Source: Pseudomonadota bacterium
GTDB taxonomy: Bacteria; Pseudomonadota; Gammaproteobacteria; Burkholderiales; Burkholderiaceae_C
Assembly: GCA_021845505.1 (NCBI GenBank)
Contig: JAJZVU010000012.1
Location: forward strand, 28,348 to 92,347
Length of the DNA stretch: 64,000 bases
Direction: 5' to 3'
The translations under genes were made by a program, and so were the position numbers. Positions 17,388 to 32,048 of this stretch are shown here, piece after piece. The notes beneath the pieces were generated by a model, which made no database searches, was not told the origin of the DNA, and saw only the letters and a program-made list of their open reading frames with translations. Position 1 is the first letter of the stretch; every line of letters starts with the position of its first letter.

Positions 17388-17924
17388 ATGATGCACGTCG
17401 CCGGTTTCGTCGGCTCCTCGGGCAGCGGCAAGACGACCCTGATCGAGGCGCTGCTGGGGGAGTTCGCGCTGCGCGGGCTGCGCGCGTCGGTGATCAAGCA
17501 CGCCCACCACGGATTCGAACTCGATCGCCAGGGCAAGGACTCGTGGCGCCACCGCAAGGCCGGCGCCTTCGAGGTGCTGGTGGCCTCGCCGCACCTGCTG
17601 GCGCTGCAGCGCGAGACGCGTCAGCCGCGCGAGTACGCGCTGGCCGAACTGCTGCCCCTGCTGCAGGCGGTGGACTGGGTGCTGGTCGAAGGCTTCCGCG
17701 GCGCGCCGATCCCTAAAATCGAGGTGTGGCGCCAGGCCACCGGCAAGCCCTTGCTGCTCGGCGACGACCCGCGCCTGCTGGCGGTGGCGTGCGAAGGCAC
17801 CGCTGCGCCCGGCCTGGGCGGCGCGGCGCAGCGCCTGGACCTGGGCCAGCCGGCGCGGATCGCCGACTGGATGCTGAGCCAATCCCGACGTTTCGTCTAC
17901 GCCGATGAACCAAGCCTCGAGTGA
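17388..17924 (+). CDS. mobB: Molybdopterin-guanine dinucleotide biosynthesis protein MobB
   Basis: A 178-residue P-loop GTPase (GFVGSSGSGKTTLIEALL near the N-terminus) with the MobB features KHAHHGFELD, DSWRHRKAGAFEVL and VLVEGFRGAPIPKIEVWR. It assists MobA in attaching GMP to molybdopterin. Two adjacent ATG codons (17388 and 17391) could start it. The 3' end overlaps moeA by 20 bp. It links the threonine genes to a molybdenum cofactor block (mobB-moeA-moaD-moaE). Confidence 0.93.
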   Translation: MMHVAGFVGSSGSGKTTLIEALLGEFALRGLRASVIKHAHHGFELDRQGKDSWRHRKAGAFEVLVASPHLLALQRETRQPREYALAELLPLLQAVDWVLVEGFRGAPIPKIEVWRQATGKPLLLGDDPRLLAVACEGTAAPGLGGAAQRLDLGQPARIADWMLSQSRRFVYADEPSLE

Positions 17925-19134
17925 TTCCCTGGATGTCGACACCGCGCTGGCGCGCCTGCTCGAGCGGGCACGGCCGCTGACCCCGCCGCAGGCGCTGCCG
18001 GTCGAGCAGTGCCTGGGCCGGGTGCTGGCGCAGGATGTGCGCAGCCCGATCGACGTGCCCGGCTGGGACAACAGCCAGATGGACGGCTATGCGTTGCGCA
18101 GCGGCGACGTCGCCAGCGCCGGGGCGCGGCTGGAGGTGAGCCAGCGCATCGCCGCCGGCCAGGTCGGCCAGCCGTTGCAGCCGGGACAGGCTGCGCGCAT
18201 TTTCACCGGCGCTCCGATTCCCCCCGGGGCCGACGCGGTGGTCATGCAGGAGCAGTGCCGGGTCGAGGGCCAGCAGGTGCTGGTCGACCACCTGCCACGC
18301 CCCGGCGAATGGGTGCGTCCGCGCGGATTCGATGTGCGCGAAGGCAGCACGGTGCTGCACGCCGGCCAGCGCCTGCGCCCGCAGGACCTGGGCCAGGCCG
18401 CCTCGGTCGGGGTGGCGCGCTTGCAGGTGGCTCCCCGCCCGCGGGTGGCGCTGCTGTGCACCGGCGACGAACTGGCGATGCCGGGCCAGCCCTTGCGCAC
18501 CGGAGGGGTCTACAACAGCAACCGCTTCCTGCTGCGCGCGCTGCTCGAGGCTCTGGGCTGCCAGGTCAGCGACCTCGGCCAGGTGGCCGACACCCTGCCG
18601 GCCACCCGCCAGGCGCTGGCCGACGCCGCGCGCGAACACGATCTGGTGCTGAGTTCGGGCGGCATGTCGGTGGGCGGCGAGGACCACGTGCGTCCGGCGG
18701 TGCAGGCGCAGGGCGAACTGGCGCACTGGCGCATCGCCATCAAGCCGGGGCGCCCGCTGGCCTTCGGGGCCATCCGGCGCGCGCAGGGGAGCAGCGCGCA
18801 TTTCATCGGCCTTCCGGGCAATCCGGTTTCGAGCTTTGTCACCTTTCTGGTCTTCGTGCGACCTTTCGTGCTGGCGCTGCAGGGGGCGTCGCGGCTTGCG
18901 CCGCAAGCGCTGTGGCTGCCCAGCGCGAGCCGCTGGCCGCGCGCGGACAAGCGGCGCGAATTCCTGCGCGCCCGCCTGGACGCCCAGGGCAGGGTGGAAC
19001 TGCACGAGGAGCAGAACTCGGCGGTGCTGAGCTCGACGGTGTGGGGCGACGGGTTGGTGGACAATCCCGCCGGACAGACCTTCGAACCGGGAGACCTGGT
19101 GCGCTTCATCGCCTTTTCCGATCTGCTGAACTGA
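17905..19134 (+). CDS. moeA: Molybdopterin molybdenumtransferase
   Basis: A 409-residue MoeA that inserts molybdenum into adenylylated molybdopterin. Family signatures include PGWDNSQMDGYALRSGDV, ARIFTGAPIPPGADAVVMQE, CTGDELAMPG, VLSSGGMSVGGEDHV and FIGLPGNPVSSFVTF. The gene overlaps mobB by 20 bp and precedes moaD by 12 bp, consistent with a single transcript. Confidence 0.96.
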   Translation: MNQASSDSLDVDTALARLLERARPLTPPQALPVEQCLGRVLAQDVRSPIDVPGWDNSQMDGYALRSGDVASAGARLEVSQRIAAGQVGQPLQPGQAARIFTGAPIPPGADAVVMQEQCRVEGQQVLVDHLPRPGEWVRPRGFDVREGSTVLHAGQRLRPQDLGQAASVGVARLQVAPRPRVALLCTGDELAMPGQPLRTGGVYNSNRFLLRALLEALGCQVSDLGQVADTLPATRQALADAAREHDLVLSSGGMSVGGEDHVRPAVQAQGELAHWRIAIKPGRPLAFGAIRRAQGSSAHFIGLPGNPVSSFVTFLVFVRPFVLALQGASRLAPQALWLPSASRWPRADKRREFLRARLDAQGRVELHEEQNSAVLSSTVWGDGLVDNPAGQTFEPGDLVRFIAFSDLLN

Positions 19135-19146
19135 GGGGGCTTGGCG

Positions 19147-19404
19147 ATGCCGACGACCATCCGCTATTTCGCCAGCGTGCGCGAGACCATCGGTTGCGCC
19201 AGCGAGCAGCTGGAGCTTCCGGCCGAGTTGCGCACCCTGGGCCAGGCGCGCCAATGGCTGGCGCAGCGCAGTCCGCGGCATGCCGACGCGCTCGGCCCGC
19301 AGCGCACCCTGCGCATGGCGTGCAACCACGTGATGGCGGGCGCCGAGGCACCGCTGGCCGACGGCTGTGAACTGGCCTTCTTTCCTCCGGTCACCGGGGG
19401 CTGA
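19147..19404 (+). CDS. moaD: Molybdopterin synthase sulfur-carrier subunit
   Basis: An 85-residue ubiquitin-fold protein ending in the required Gly-Gly (FFPPVTGG), which is thiocarboxylated and delivers sulfur to the MoaE site. MPTTIRYFASVRETIG is the typical start; a TTG at 19141 in the same frame is less likely. It sits 12 bp after moeA and 28 bp before its partner moaE. Confidence 0.95.
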   Translation: MPTTIRYFASVRETIGCASEQLELPAELRTLGQARQWLAQRSPRHADALGPQRTLRMACNHVMAGAEAPLADGCELAFFPPVTGG

Positions 19405-19432
19405 ACGGCGTCGCCCACCCAGGAGCGCATCG

Positions 19433-19924
19433 ATGTTCGAAGTCCGCATCCAGGCCGAAGCCTTCGACAGCGCGCAGGCCGCGCAGCGGCTGCGCGCCGG
19501 TCGCCGGGATGTCGGCGCGGTGGTGGTGTTCGAAGGCGTCTGCCGCGAGGAAGCTCCGGCGCCCGGCCAGGCCGGAGTGCAGACGCTGGAACTCGAGCAT
19601 TACCCCGAGATGACCCGCGCCAGCATCGAGGCGATGGTCGAGCAGGCACGCGCCCGCTGGCCCTTGCTGGGCGCGCTGGTGGTGCACCGGGTCGGCGTGC
19701 TGTGCCCCGGCGATCCGATCGTGCTGGTCGCGGTGGCCAGCAGCCATCGCCACGCGGCCTTCGAGGCCTGCGCCTTCCTGATGGATTACCTGAAGACCCA
19801 GGCTCCGTTGTGGAAGAAGGAAACCACCGCCGAGGGCGCGCGTTGGGTCGATGCCCGGGAAGCCGACGATGCGGCGCTGGCGCGCTGGGGGGTCCGCTCC
19901 GACAACCGCGACGCGGGTCGCTGA
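19433..19924 (+). CDS. moaE: Molybdopterin synthase catalytic subunit
   Basis: A 163-residue MoaE that, with MoaD, converts cyclic pyranopterin monophosphate to molybdopterin. It shows VGAVVVFEGVCR, LELEHYPEMTRASIE, VVHRVGVLCPGDPIVLVAVASSHRHAAFEAC and the catalytic lysines of DYLKTQAPLWKKE. It closes the moeA-moaD-moaE cluster and is followed by a perfect 20-bp palindrome before the convergent yqjK-like gene. Confidence 0.96.
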   Translation: MFEVRIQAEAFDSAQAAQRLRAGRRDVGAVVVFEGVCREEAPAPGQAGVQTLELEHYPEMTRASIEAMVEQARARWPLLGALVVHRVGVLCPGDPIVLVAVASSHRHAAFEACAFLMDYLKTQAPLWKKETTAEGARWVDAREADDAALARWGVRSDNRDAGR

Positions 19925-19932
19925 GGCGCGCC

Positions 19933-19952
19933 GGGCCCGCCGCGGCGGGCCC
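19933..19952. terminator. Perfect GC palindrome between moaE and yqjK
   Basis: GGGCCCGCCGCGGCGGGCCC is identical to its reverse complement and sits between two convergent genes. It can form a very stable hairpin on either transcript. It lacks a T tract, so terminator function is an inference. Confidence 0.45.
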
Positions 19953-19982
19953 TGGCCGATGCTCCCGGGGCGCGGCCCGGGC

Positions 19983-20315
19983 TCAGGCGCCGGTCAAGCG
20001 GCCGAGCCAGCGAGCCCAGTCCCGGAGCGAGCCGCGATGGCGCCGCCAGCCCAGCCAGAGCAGCCAGCCACGGCGCAACCAGCGCAGCGCGGGGCGAGGC
20101 CGCGCCAGCAGCACCAGGCCGCAGGCCAGCGCGCCGAGCGCGGCGTGTTCGCGCAGTAGCGAGCCCAGGCGAGCGACCAGGCTGCGCCCTTGCTGCGCCA
20201 CCGAAAGCAGGCCCTCGACTTCCCGCAGCACCCCCAGGCACTGCGCGCGCTGCTCGGCGATGCGCCAGCGCAGCTGCTGCTTGCGCAGCAGCAGATCGAC
20301 CTGTTCAGGGCTCAT
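19983..20315 (-). CDS. YqjK-like protein
   Basis: A 110-residue, Arg- and Leu-rich protein beginning MSPEQVDLLLRKQQLRWRIAEQRAQ, which matches the YqjK family start (a short helical region with RKQ and R-A-Q repeats) and its usual place after yqjE. One central hydrophobic stretch (ALGALACGLVLLARP) could be a membrane segment. Function unknown. It overlaps yqjE by 11 bp. Confidence 0.75.
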   Translation of the reverse strand: MSPEQVDLLLRKQQLRWRIAEQRAQCLGVLREVEGLLSVAQQGRSLVARLGSLLREHAALGALACGLVLLARPRPALRWLRRGWLLWLGWRRHRGSLRDWARWLGRLTGA

Positions 20316-20691
20316 GGTCGCGCGCTGTCAGCGCCTGGCGATCGCGCTCGAGTTCGGCCAGGCTGGCACTGAACAGCCCGCTGCCGGCGCGCCAGGCGCG
20401 CGCGGCGACGCCGGCAGCGCCGACCCCGAGCAGCAGCGCGACCGCCGTGGCCAGCGCCAGCCCGAGCTGGCGATGGCTGTCCCACAGCGCCACGGTCAGC
20501 CAGACCAGCGCGAACACCACCGCGAAGCCCAGCAGCACCGCCGCGAGCACCAATCCGAGCAGCAGCCGCGCCAGGCGCAGCTTCTCCTCCTGCAGCTCCA
20601 GCGCGAGCAGCTGCAACCGGGTCTGCGCCGACTGCAGCAGCAGGTCCAGCCGTTGGCGCAGGCCGTGGGCCGCGCCGCGCGGGGTCGACAC
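20305..20691 (-). CDS. YqjE/phage-holin-superfamily membrane protein
   Basis: A 128-residue protein with an amphipathic N-terminal region (LRQRLDLLLQSAQTRLQLLALELQ), two strong membrane helices (about residues 43-70 and 77-98) and a soluble tail. This is the layout of the YqjE (DUF1469) family, which occurs next to yqjD and yqjK. The role is unknown; in enterobacteria the yqjCDEK group responds to stress and stationary phase. It sits 36 bp after yqjD and overlaps yqjK. Confidence 0.82.
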   Translation of the reverse strand: MSTPRGAAHGLRQRLDLLLQSAQTRLQLLALELQEEKLRLARLLLGLVLAAVLLGFAVVFALVWLTVALWDSHRQLGLALATAVALLLGVGAAGVAARAWRAGSGLFSASLAELERDRQALTARDHEP

Positions 20692-20727
20692 GCCGGGGGC
20701 TCCGTCGGGATGCCAGCGAGCCGGGCT

Positions 20728-21066
20728 TCAGCGCCGGCCGATCAGCAGGCCGAGCAGGAAGGCCACCCCGGCGGTGGCGCCGATGGACTTCCAGGGGTTG
20801 TCGTGCACGTAGTCGTCGGTGGCGCGCGCCATCTCCCGGCCGCGCTCGAGCATTTCGGCCTCGAGATCGGACAGTTGCGACTTCAGGCCGCCGAGGCGTT
20901 CGCCGAGCCGGGCGCGCACATCGGCGATGCGCTCGCCGGCCTGGCTGGCGGTCAGGCTCAGCAGTTCCTCGGCGTCGGAGGCGACTTCACGCAGGTCGGC
21001 CACCAGCTTGTCGGTGGTCTTGCTGTCGACTGCGGCGGTTTCCAGCTTGCCGGCGAGTTTGGCCAT
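20728..21066 (-). CDS. YqjD/ElaB-like membrane-anchored protein (DUF883)
   Basis: A 112-residue protein with a long charged coiled coil (LVADLREVASDAEELLSLTASQ to about residue 80) and a C-terminal glycine-rich membrane helix after the family motif DNPWKSIGATAGVAFLLGLLIGRR (written here only to show the DNPW and GRR ends). In E. coli, YqjD and ElaB are inner-membrane proteins that bind ribosomes in stationary phase; whether that holds here is inference. It is first in the yqjD-yqjE-yqjK operon and is divergent from clpB. Confidence 0.88.
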   Translation of the reverse strand: MAKLAGKLETAAVDSKTTDKLVADLREVASDAEELLSLTASQAGERIADVRARLGERLGGLKSQLSDLEAEMLERGREMARATDDYVHDNPWKSIGATAGVAFLLGLLIGRR

Positions 21067-21277
21067 GACGGACTCTCCTGAGGGTTGGCATACGAAAGGC
21101 GGCGCAAGCAACGCGCGACGACGGCACCGGGGCCCGGCCTGGGCCCGGCCGGCAAGCCGAGCTTACTTGCAGGCGCGATCGCGCGCGCACGGGCGCCGCA
21201 AAGGCACGCCAGCATGATGCCATCGTCCACTCCGGTACGCCATGCAGCCAGATCAACTTCGCCCGGTTCGCCGACGC

Positions 21278-21306
21278 CTTGAAAATGCCGCCAGGCTCCA
21301 CATGTT
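21278..21306 (+). promoter_or_regulatory. Sigma-32 (RpoH) type heat-shock promoter of clpB
   Basis: CTTGAAA at 21278-21284 is a perfect match to the RpoH -35 element. Twelve bases on, TCCACATGTT resembles the -10 element CCCCATnT. It lies 25-50 bases before the clpB start, where a heat-shock promoter is expected. Confidence 0.65.
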
Positions 21307-21330
21307 GTGTGGGTACACACGGAGGAATCC

Positions 21331-23928
<2,598 letters not shown>

Positions 23929-24029
23929 CCGACCGCATGCCGCGGCGCGCCGGCGCGCCGGCGCTACGATGACGCCTTTGACCCCAGCGGGCGCGCAGCG
24001 GGCGCGCCCGCGCAGCTCGAGCGCGTGAC

Positions 24030-24629
24030 ATGAATGGATCGATCGGCCGCCTGGCGCGTGCCCTGATGGCGGCGACGGCGGCGCTGCTGATGCTGGCCGC
24101 CTGCGGCAAGAAGCTCCACTGGGACCTGGACTATGTCGGCGCGGTGCTGCCGAACCTGCAGTTCCATCTGGTCGACGACACCGGCAAGCCGGTGACCGCG
24201 GCCGACTTCCGGGGCAAGGTGGTGGTGCTGTATTTCGGCTACACCCACTGCCCCGACGTGTGTCCGCTGACCATGTCGCACCTGGCGGCGGCGGTCCAGC
24301 AACTGGGCAGCCGGGCGAGCGACGTGCGGATCCTGTTCGTGTCGGTCGACCCGGCGCGCGACACCCCGGCGATCCTCAAGGCCTACACCGGCGCGTTCAG
24401 CCCGCAGGCCGAGGGGCTGACCGGCTCGATGGCGCAGATCCAGGCAGTGGCCAAGCGCTACCACGTCGCGTTCAACTACGGCGAAAAGGACCGCTACGGC
24501 AACTATGTGGTCAGCCACAGCGCGGCGATCTATGTGTTCGACCGCCACGGTCGCGGCAGGCTGATCGGCTCGGACAGCGCGGCGCCGGCGCAGATCACCC
24601 ACGACCTGCGGCAGTTGCTCGACGACTGA
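24030..24629 (+). CDS. SCO1/SenC-family copper chaperone lipoprotein
   Basis: A 199-residue thioredoxin-fold lipoprotein. The signal sequence ends LAACG (lipobox). The copper ligands are intact: CPDVCP (Cys 74 and Cys 78) and His 163 in VVSHSAAIYVFD. SCO proteins deliver or reduce copper for the CuA site of cytochrome c oxidase on the outer face of the membrane. The adjacent convergent gene encodes a CtaG-like oxidase assembly factor, which supports this role. Confidence 0.94.
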   Translation: MNGSIGRLARALMAATAALLMLAACGKKLHWDLDYVGAVLPNLQFHLVDDTGKPVTAADFRGKVVVLYFGYTHCPDVCPLTMSHLAAAVQQLGSRASDVRILFVSVDPARDTPAILKAYTGAFSPQAEGLTGSMAQIQAVAKRYHVAFNYGEKDRYGNYVVSHSAAIYVFDRHGRGRLIGSDSAAPAQITHDLRQLLDD

Positions 24630-24655
24630 ATCGCGCGCAGGCGGCGCGCCGCGCG

Positions 24656-25531
24656 TCAGGCGCGCCGCATCGAGCGGCCCGCGGCGCGTTGCGCCGCGCG
24701 CGCCGGCTGTGCGGCGGCGCCTTGCGGCGCGCCGCGGTCGGAAAGCCGCATCCAGCGCCTGAGCGCGGCCATCGCCGCCATCACGTTCACCGCCGAAGCC
24801 GGGATCCACAGGATCAGCCCGCCGAGGTGCTGGTCGCTCATCGCGCTCAGCCCGGCGATCGCCCGTCCGCACAGGTTGTAGATGGGGTACCAGTCGCTGC
24901 TGCTCAGCGCCAGGATCGCCCCCAGCAGCATCTGCGGCAGCATGCCGATGACCGGCAGGAAGACGCGCAGTCCGGCGCGCAGGTGGGCCGGCGGGCTGGG
25001 GCGGGGGTCGAGCACCAGCCACCAGAACAGCAGCCCGTCGAGCACCATGGTCCAGTTCATCGCCTGGTACAGCCGGGTGTTGAGCATGACCCCCACATGC
25101 ACCGCGGGCACCAGCCAGAACACCACCAGCCCGGCGAACAGCAGCACCGCGACCCAGGGGTTGAGCAGCACCGCGCCCAGCCAGCGCACCGGCGGCAGGC
25201 GCAGCAGCGGCAGCAGCAGCGCGCGGCGCCAGCGCGCGGGCAGGCCGGCGCGCCAGGTCGGCCCGGGCCAGGCGGAGATCACCAGCATCGGCGCCAGGTC
25301 GTGCAGCACCATCTGCTGGGTCATGTGGACGAAGAACTCGTGCTCGGCGACGTAGTCCCACTGGGTCTGCAGCGCCTGCCACAGCAGCAGCCAGCCGATC
25401 CAGAACAGCCCCTGGCGCCACGCCGCGGTGCGCCTGCGCAGGCTGCCTCGCAGGTACAGCACCGCTCCGCCTGCGAGGAACAGCGCCATCGGCAGCGAGG
25501 GATACCAGGGTACGAACCAGTTCCAGGACAT
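24656..25531 (-). CDS. Cytochrome c oxidase assembly factor, CtaG (caa3) family
   Basis: A 291-residue integral membrane protein with about seven helices. MSWNWFVPWYPSLPMALFLAGG, EFFVHMTQQMVLHDLAPMLV, LYQAMNWTMVLDGLLFWWLVLDPRP and MLPQMLLGAILALS match the CtaG_Caa3 family, which assists copper insertion into oxidase. The two His residues in the FVHM and VLHDL helix region are typical. ATG at 25531 is chosen; a longer frame upstream to 25780 is Arg-rich and unlike homologues. Convergent with the SCO1 gene, 26 bp away. Confidence 0.88.
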   Translation of the reverse strand: MSWNWFVPWYPSLPMALFLAGGAVLYLRGSLRRRTAAWRQGLFWIGWLLLWQALQTQWDYVAEHEFFVHMTQQMVLHDLAPMLVISAWPGPTWRAGLPARWRRALLLPLLRLPPVRWLGAVLLNPWVAVLLFAGLVVFWLVPAVHVGVMLNTRLYQAMNWTMVLDGLLFWWLVLDPRPSPPAHLRAGLRVFLPVIGMLPQMLLGAILALSSSDWYPIYNLCGRAIAGLSAMSDQHLGGLILWIPASAVNVMAAMAALRRWMRLSDRGAPQGAAAQPARAAQRAAGRSMRRA

Positions 25532-25739
25532 GGCAGGGATGCGCGGGGCCCCCAAGCCGTGGCGGGCTGAAGGGCTACAGCATAACCGGGCCGCCCGGCA
25601 ACGATCGGTTGCACTTTGACTTGGGACAGGACGCGGCGGGCGCAAAGCCATTGCAATCGAGGCAGAGCGCGCGTCGCGGGTCCACGGCCCGGCGCCGCGG
25701 CCGCAGTCGCAGTCGCTGTCGAACTTCAGGAGAGCACGC

Positions 25740-26309
25740 ATGGCCCCGTCCACCCCGACCCTCAGTGCCGGCGTGAGCACTTGCGATTTCTGCGACCAGC
25801 AGGCCGAGGCGATCGAGCGCGGCGAGGTGCGGGTGCTGCCGCCGGTGTTCCGCCACTACGGTCGTCAGGGCCATTTCTTCGGGCAGGTGGCCACCGTGCA
25901 GTGCCTGGAGGACAACGCGCTGCTGCGCGCCACGCTGGAGCAAGCCGGCATGGCGCGCGTGCTGGTCGTCGCCGGAGGCGCCTCGCTGCGCACTGCGCTG
26001 ATCGGCGGCAGGCTGATCGAACTGGCGCTGCGCAACGGCTGGGCCGGGCTGGTGATCGACGGCTGCGTGCGCGACGTGCAGGAGATCCAGGCGCGGCCGA
26101 TCGGAGTGCGGGCCTTGGCCCACGTTCCGATGCCCCCGCGCAAGCTCGGGACCGGTCAATGCCAGGTCGCGGTGCGCGTCCAGGGGGTCGCGGTGCAGCC
26201 CGGAGACTGGCTGTACGCCGACGCCGACGGCATGCTGGTCAGCGCCCACCCGCTGCACCAGCCCGCGCAGCCGCTGCAGCAGGCGGCACTGCAGGACGAC
26301 GACGCCTGA
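25740..26309 (+). CDS. rraA: RraA-family protein (RNase E activity regulator / HMG aldolase-like)
   Basis: A 189-residue protein with the RraA fold signature GGASLRTALIGGRLIELALRNGWAGLVIDGCVRDV (key residues Arg and Asp of the GxxxR and RD motifs, around residues 80-115) and PPRKLGTGQ and VAVQPGDWLYADADGMLV later. E. coli RraA inhibits RNase E; relatives with the same fold are divalent-metal 4-hydroxy-4-methyl-2-oxoglutarate or oxaloacetate aldolases. Sequence alone does not separate them, and the metal and substrate residues look present. The N-terminus includes CDFCDQQAEAIERGEVRVLPP. Convergent with lexA. Confidence 0.87.
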   Translation: MAPSTPTLSAGVSTCDFCDQQAEAIERGEVRVLPPVFRHYGRQGHFFGQVATVQCLEDNALLRATLEQAGMARVLVVAGGASLRTALIGGRLIELALRNGWAGLVIDGCVRDVQEIQARPIGVRALAHVPMPPRKLGTGQCQVAVRVQGVAVQPGDWLYADADGMLVSAHPLHQPAQPLQQAALQDDDA

Positions 26310-26313
26310 GGCT

Positions 26314-26331
26314 CGCCGGCGCGGGCCGGCG
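26314..26331. terminator. GC hairpin between rraA and lexA
   Basis: CGCCGGC and GCCGGCG pair perfectly around a 4-base loop (gcgg) between two convergent genes. No T tract follows, so terminator function is tentative. Confidence 0.4.
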
Positions 26332-26351
26332 GCCGCAGCGACAGGCTCGCG

Positions 26352-27014
26352 CTACAGGCTCGCGCGCAGCAGCCCGACGGCCACGCCCTCGATGTCCAGC
26401 GCCTGCCCCGGCTCGACCACGATGGGCGCGAAGTCCGGGTTCTCCGGCAGCAGTTCGATGCGCGAGGCGGTGCGTCGCAGCCGCTTGACGGTGACCTCGT
26501 CGCCCAGGCGGGCGATCACGATCTGGCCGTTGCGCACCTCGCGGGTCTGCCGCACCGCCAGCAGGTCGCCGTCGAGGATCCCGGCGCCCTGCATGCTCGA
26601 GCCGCGCACCTTCAGCAGGTAGTCGGGGCGGGCGCTGAACAGCCCGGCGTCGACCCCGACGGTGGCCTCGACGTGCTGCTGGGCGAGGATCGGGCTGCCG
26701 GCCGCGACGCGCCCGATCAGCGGCAGCATCAGCTGCTCCATGCCGGGCAGCGAACGCAGCGCGGCGCCGCGCGGGCGCAGCGCCAGCCGCGCCTGCGGGG
26801 TCAGCCGGATTCCCCTCGAGGTGCCGGAGGACAATTCGAGCATGCCCTTGCGCGCCAGCGCGTGCAGATGGTCTTCGGCGGCATTGGCGGAGCGGAACCC
26901 CAGCTCTGCGGCGATCTCGGCCCGGGTGGGCGGATAGCCGCTGCGCTCGATGGCGCGCGCGATCAGGCGCAAGATCTCGTCCTGGCGGGGGGTAAGCTTC
27001 GCGGCGTCGGGCAT
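26352..27014 (-). CDS. lexA: SOS repressor LexA
   Basis: A 220-residue LexA. The winged helix-turn-helix is at residues 1-70 ([50 protein letters not shown] in part as recognition helix). The self-cleavage bond is Ala105-Gly106, and the Ser 140 / Lys 177 dyad is intact, so RecA-stimulated cleavage should work. ATG 27014 gives the standard [11 protein letters not shown] start; a GTG at 27062 would add 16 residues and is less likely. A near-consensus SOS box lies upstream at 27076-27091, between lexA and the divergent asparaginase gene. Confidence 0.96.
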   Translation of the reverse strand: MPDAAKLTPRQDEILRLIARAIERSGYPPTRAEIAAELGFRSANAAEDHLHALARKGMLELSSGTSRGIRLTPQARLALRPRGAALRSLPGMEQLMLPLIGRVAAGSPILAQQHVEATVGVDAGLFSARPDYLLKVRGSSMQGAGILDGDLLAVRQTREVRNGQIVIARLGDEVTVKRLRRTASRIELLPENPDFAPIVVEPGQALDIEGVAVGLLRASL

Positions 27015-27075
27015 GCAGGCGATCCTCCGGGCGACCTTCTTCTGGCGGCCCTCGACAGGCACTGTACGAAATAAG

Positions 27076-27091
27076 CTGTATTTTTATCCAG
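27076..27091. promoter_or_regulatory. LexA-binding SOS box
   Basis: CTGTATTTTTATCCAG fits the consensus CTGT-N8-ACAG with one mismatch (C for A) and an AT-rich centre. It is 62 bases upstream of the lexA ATG and only 9 bases before the asparaginase ATG, so LexA may autoregulate and also affect the divergent gene. Confidence 0.8.
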
Positions 27092-27099
27092 ATCGAGCG

Positions 27100-28098
27100 A
27101 TGACGCAAGCTGCTTCGAACGAGCGCCCCGCAACAGGCGGCGAATCCTCCCGCGCCGGTGGCGACCTGCCGCGGGTCCTGGTGCTGGGCACCGGCGGCAC
27201 CATCGCCGGGGTGGCTCCCGCCGCCTCCGCGGCGACCGGGGCCGGCTACACCGCCGGAGTGCTGGGGGTCGACGCGTTGCTGGCCGCGGCTCCCGGGGTC
27301 GAGCGGGTCGCGTCGCTGGCCTGCGTGCAGCTGTGCAACATCGACAGCAAGGACGCCCAGCCCGAGTCGTGGGTGCAGTGGGCGCGCGCCATCGAGGACT
27401 GGCGGGCCCGGCCCGGCGTGGCAGGGTGCGTGCTGACCCACGGCAGCGACACCCTGGAGGAGACGGCCTACGCGCTGGACTGCCTGCTGGCGCCCGGCGC
27501 CCCGGTGGTGCTGACCGCGGCGATGCTGCCGGCCGGCGCGCTGTCGGCCGACGGTCCGCGCAACCTGTACGACGCGGTGCGCGTGGCGGCCGACCCCGCG
27601 GCCGCGCGGCGCGGCGTGCTGTGCGTGATGCACGGCAGGGTGCACGCGGCGCGCGACGTGAGCAAGGAGTTCGCCGGCCGCGTCGATGCCTTCGGCTCCG
27701 GCGAGCGCGGCCCGTTGGGCTTCATCGGCTCCGCGGGCCTGCGCTTCACGCGCGAGCTGCCGGCAGCGCCCGGCGAGCGCCCCTGCTGGCGGGCACCTGC
27801 GGCCTGGCCGCGGGTGGAACTGGTGTGCAGCCACAGCGGCGCCGACGGCGCGCTGGTGCGCGCGCTGCTGGCGCAGTCGCTGCAGGGGTTGCTGCAGCCG
27901 CCGCTGCGCGCGCTGGTCGTGCTGGGCACCGGCAGCGGCACGGTGCACCGCGATCTGCAGGCCGCGCTCGACGAAGCCGCCGCGGCCGGAGTGCGGGTGC
28001 AGGTGGTGCCCCGGCACGGCGCGTGCCAGGGTGGGGAGTTCGACGGCTTGAACGCCGTCAAGGTGCGGGTGCAGATGATGCTGCAGCCGCCGATCTGA
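27100..28098 (+). CDS. L-asparaginase
   Basis: A 332-residue asparaginase of the bacterial (E. coli-like) family, hydrolysing asparagine to aspartate and ammonia. The nucleophile Thr 34 is in VLGTGGTIAG; CNIDSKD supplies the substrate-binding Ser; the second catalytic triad is HGSDTLEE, where the family's usual Thr (E. coli Thr 89) is Ser 116 next to Asp 117; the Lys of ARDVSKEF is present. There is no clear signal peptide, so a cytoplasmic enzyme is likely, although the ~22-residue N-terminal extension is unusual and polar. Its start is within 9 bp of the SOS box. Confidence 0.92.
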   Translation: MTQAASNERPATGGESSRAGGDLPRVLVLGTGGTIAGVAPAASAATGAGYTAGVLGVDALLAAAPGVERVASLACVQLCNIDSKDAQPESWVQWARAIEDWRARPGVAGCVLTHGSDTLEETAYALDCLLAPGAPVVLTAAMLPAGALSADGPRNLYDAVRVAADPAAARRGVLCVMHGRVHAARDVSKEFAGRVDAFGSGERGPLGFIGSAGLRFTRELPAAPGERPCWRAPAAWPRVELVCSHSGADGALVRALLAQSLQGLLQPPLRALVVLGTGSGTVHRDLQAALDEAAAAGVRVQVVPRHGACQGGEFDGLNAVKVRVQMMLQPPI

Positions 28099-28103
28099 AG
28101 CCG

Positions 28104-28123
28104 CGGCCCGATCCGCCGGGCCG
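28104..28123. terminator. GC hairpin between asparaginase and DUF4124 gene
   Basis: CGGCCCG (28104-28110) and CGGGCCG (28117-28123) pair perfectly around a 6-base loop between two convergent genes. No T run follows, so the terminator call is tentative. Confidence 0.42.
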
Positions 28124-28136
28124 CCGCCGCGGTCGA

Positions 28137-30258
<2,122 letters not shown>

Positions 30259-30330
30259 ACCGCCGACCGGTTCACCGATCGCCCCACCCGCCGGCCCGCC
30301 GGCCGCCTCAGCGAGCGAATCCCCAGCCCC

Positions 30331-31923
<1,593 letters not shown>

Positions 31924-32048
31924 GGCCCGAGCGATCCGCGGCGTTGCATGGTCCTCGCGGATCGATGTCCGTGGCGCTGGCCGCAGCGGCCGCTTCGACT
32001 TCGGACGATCGAGCGCGCGTGCCGGTGCGCGACGCTTCGGGGGCGCGC

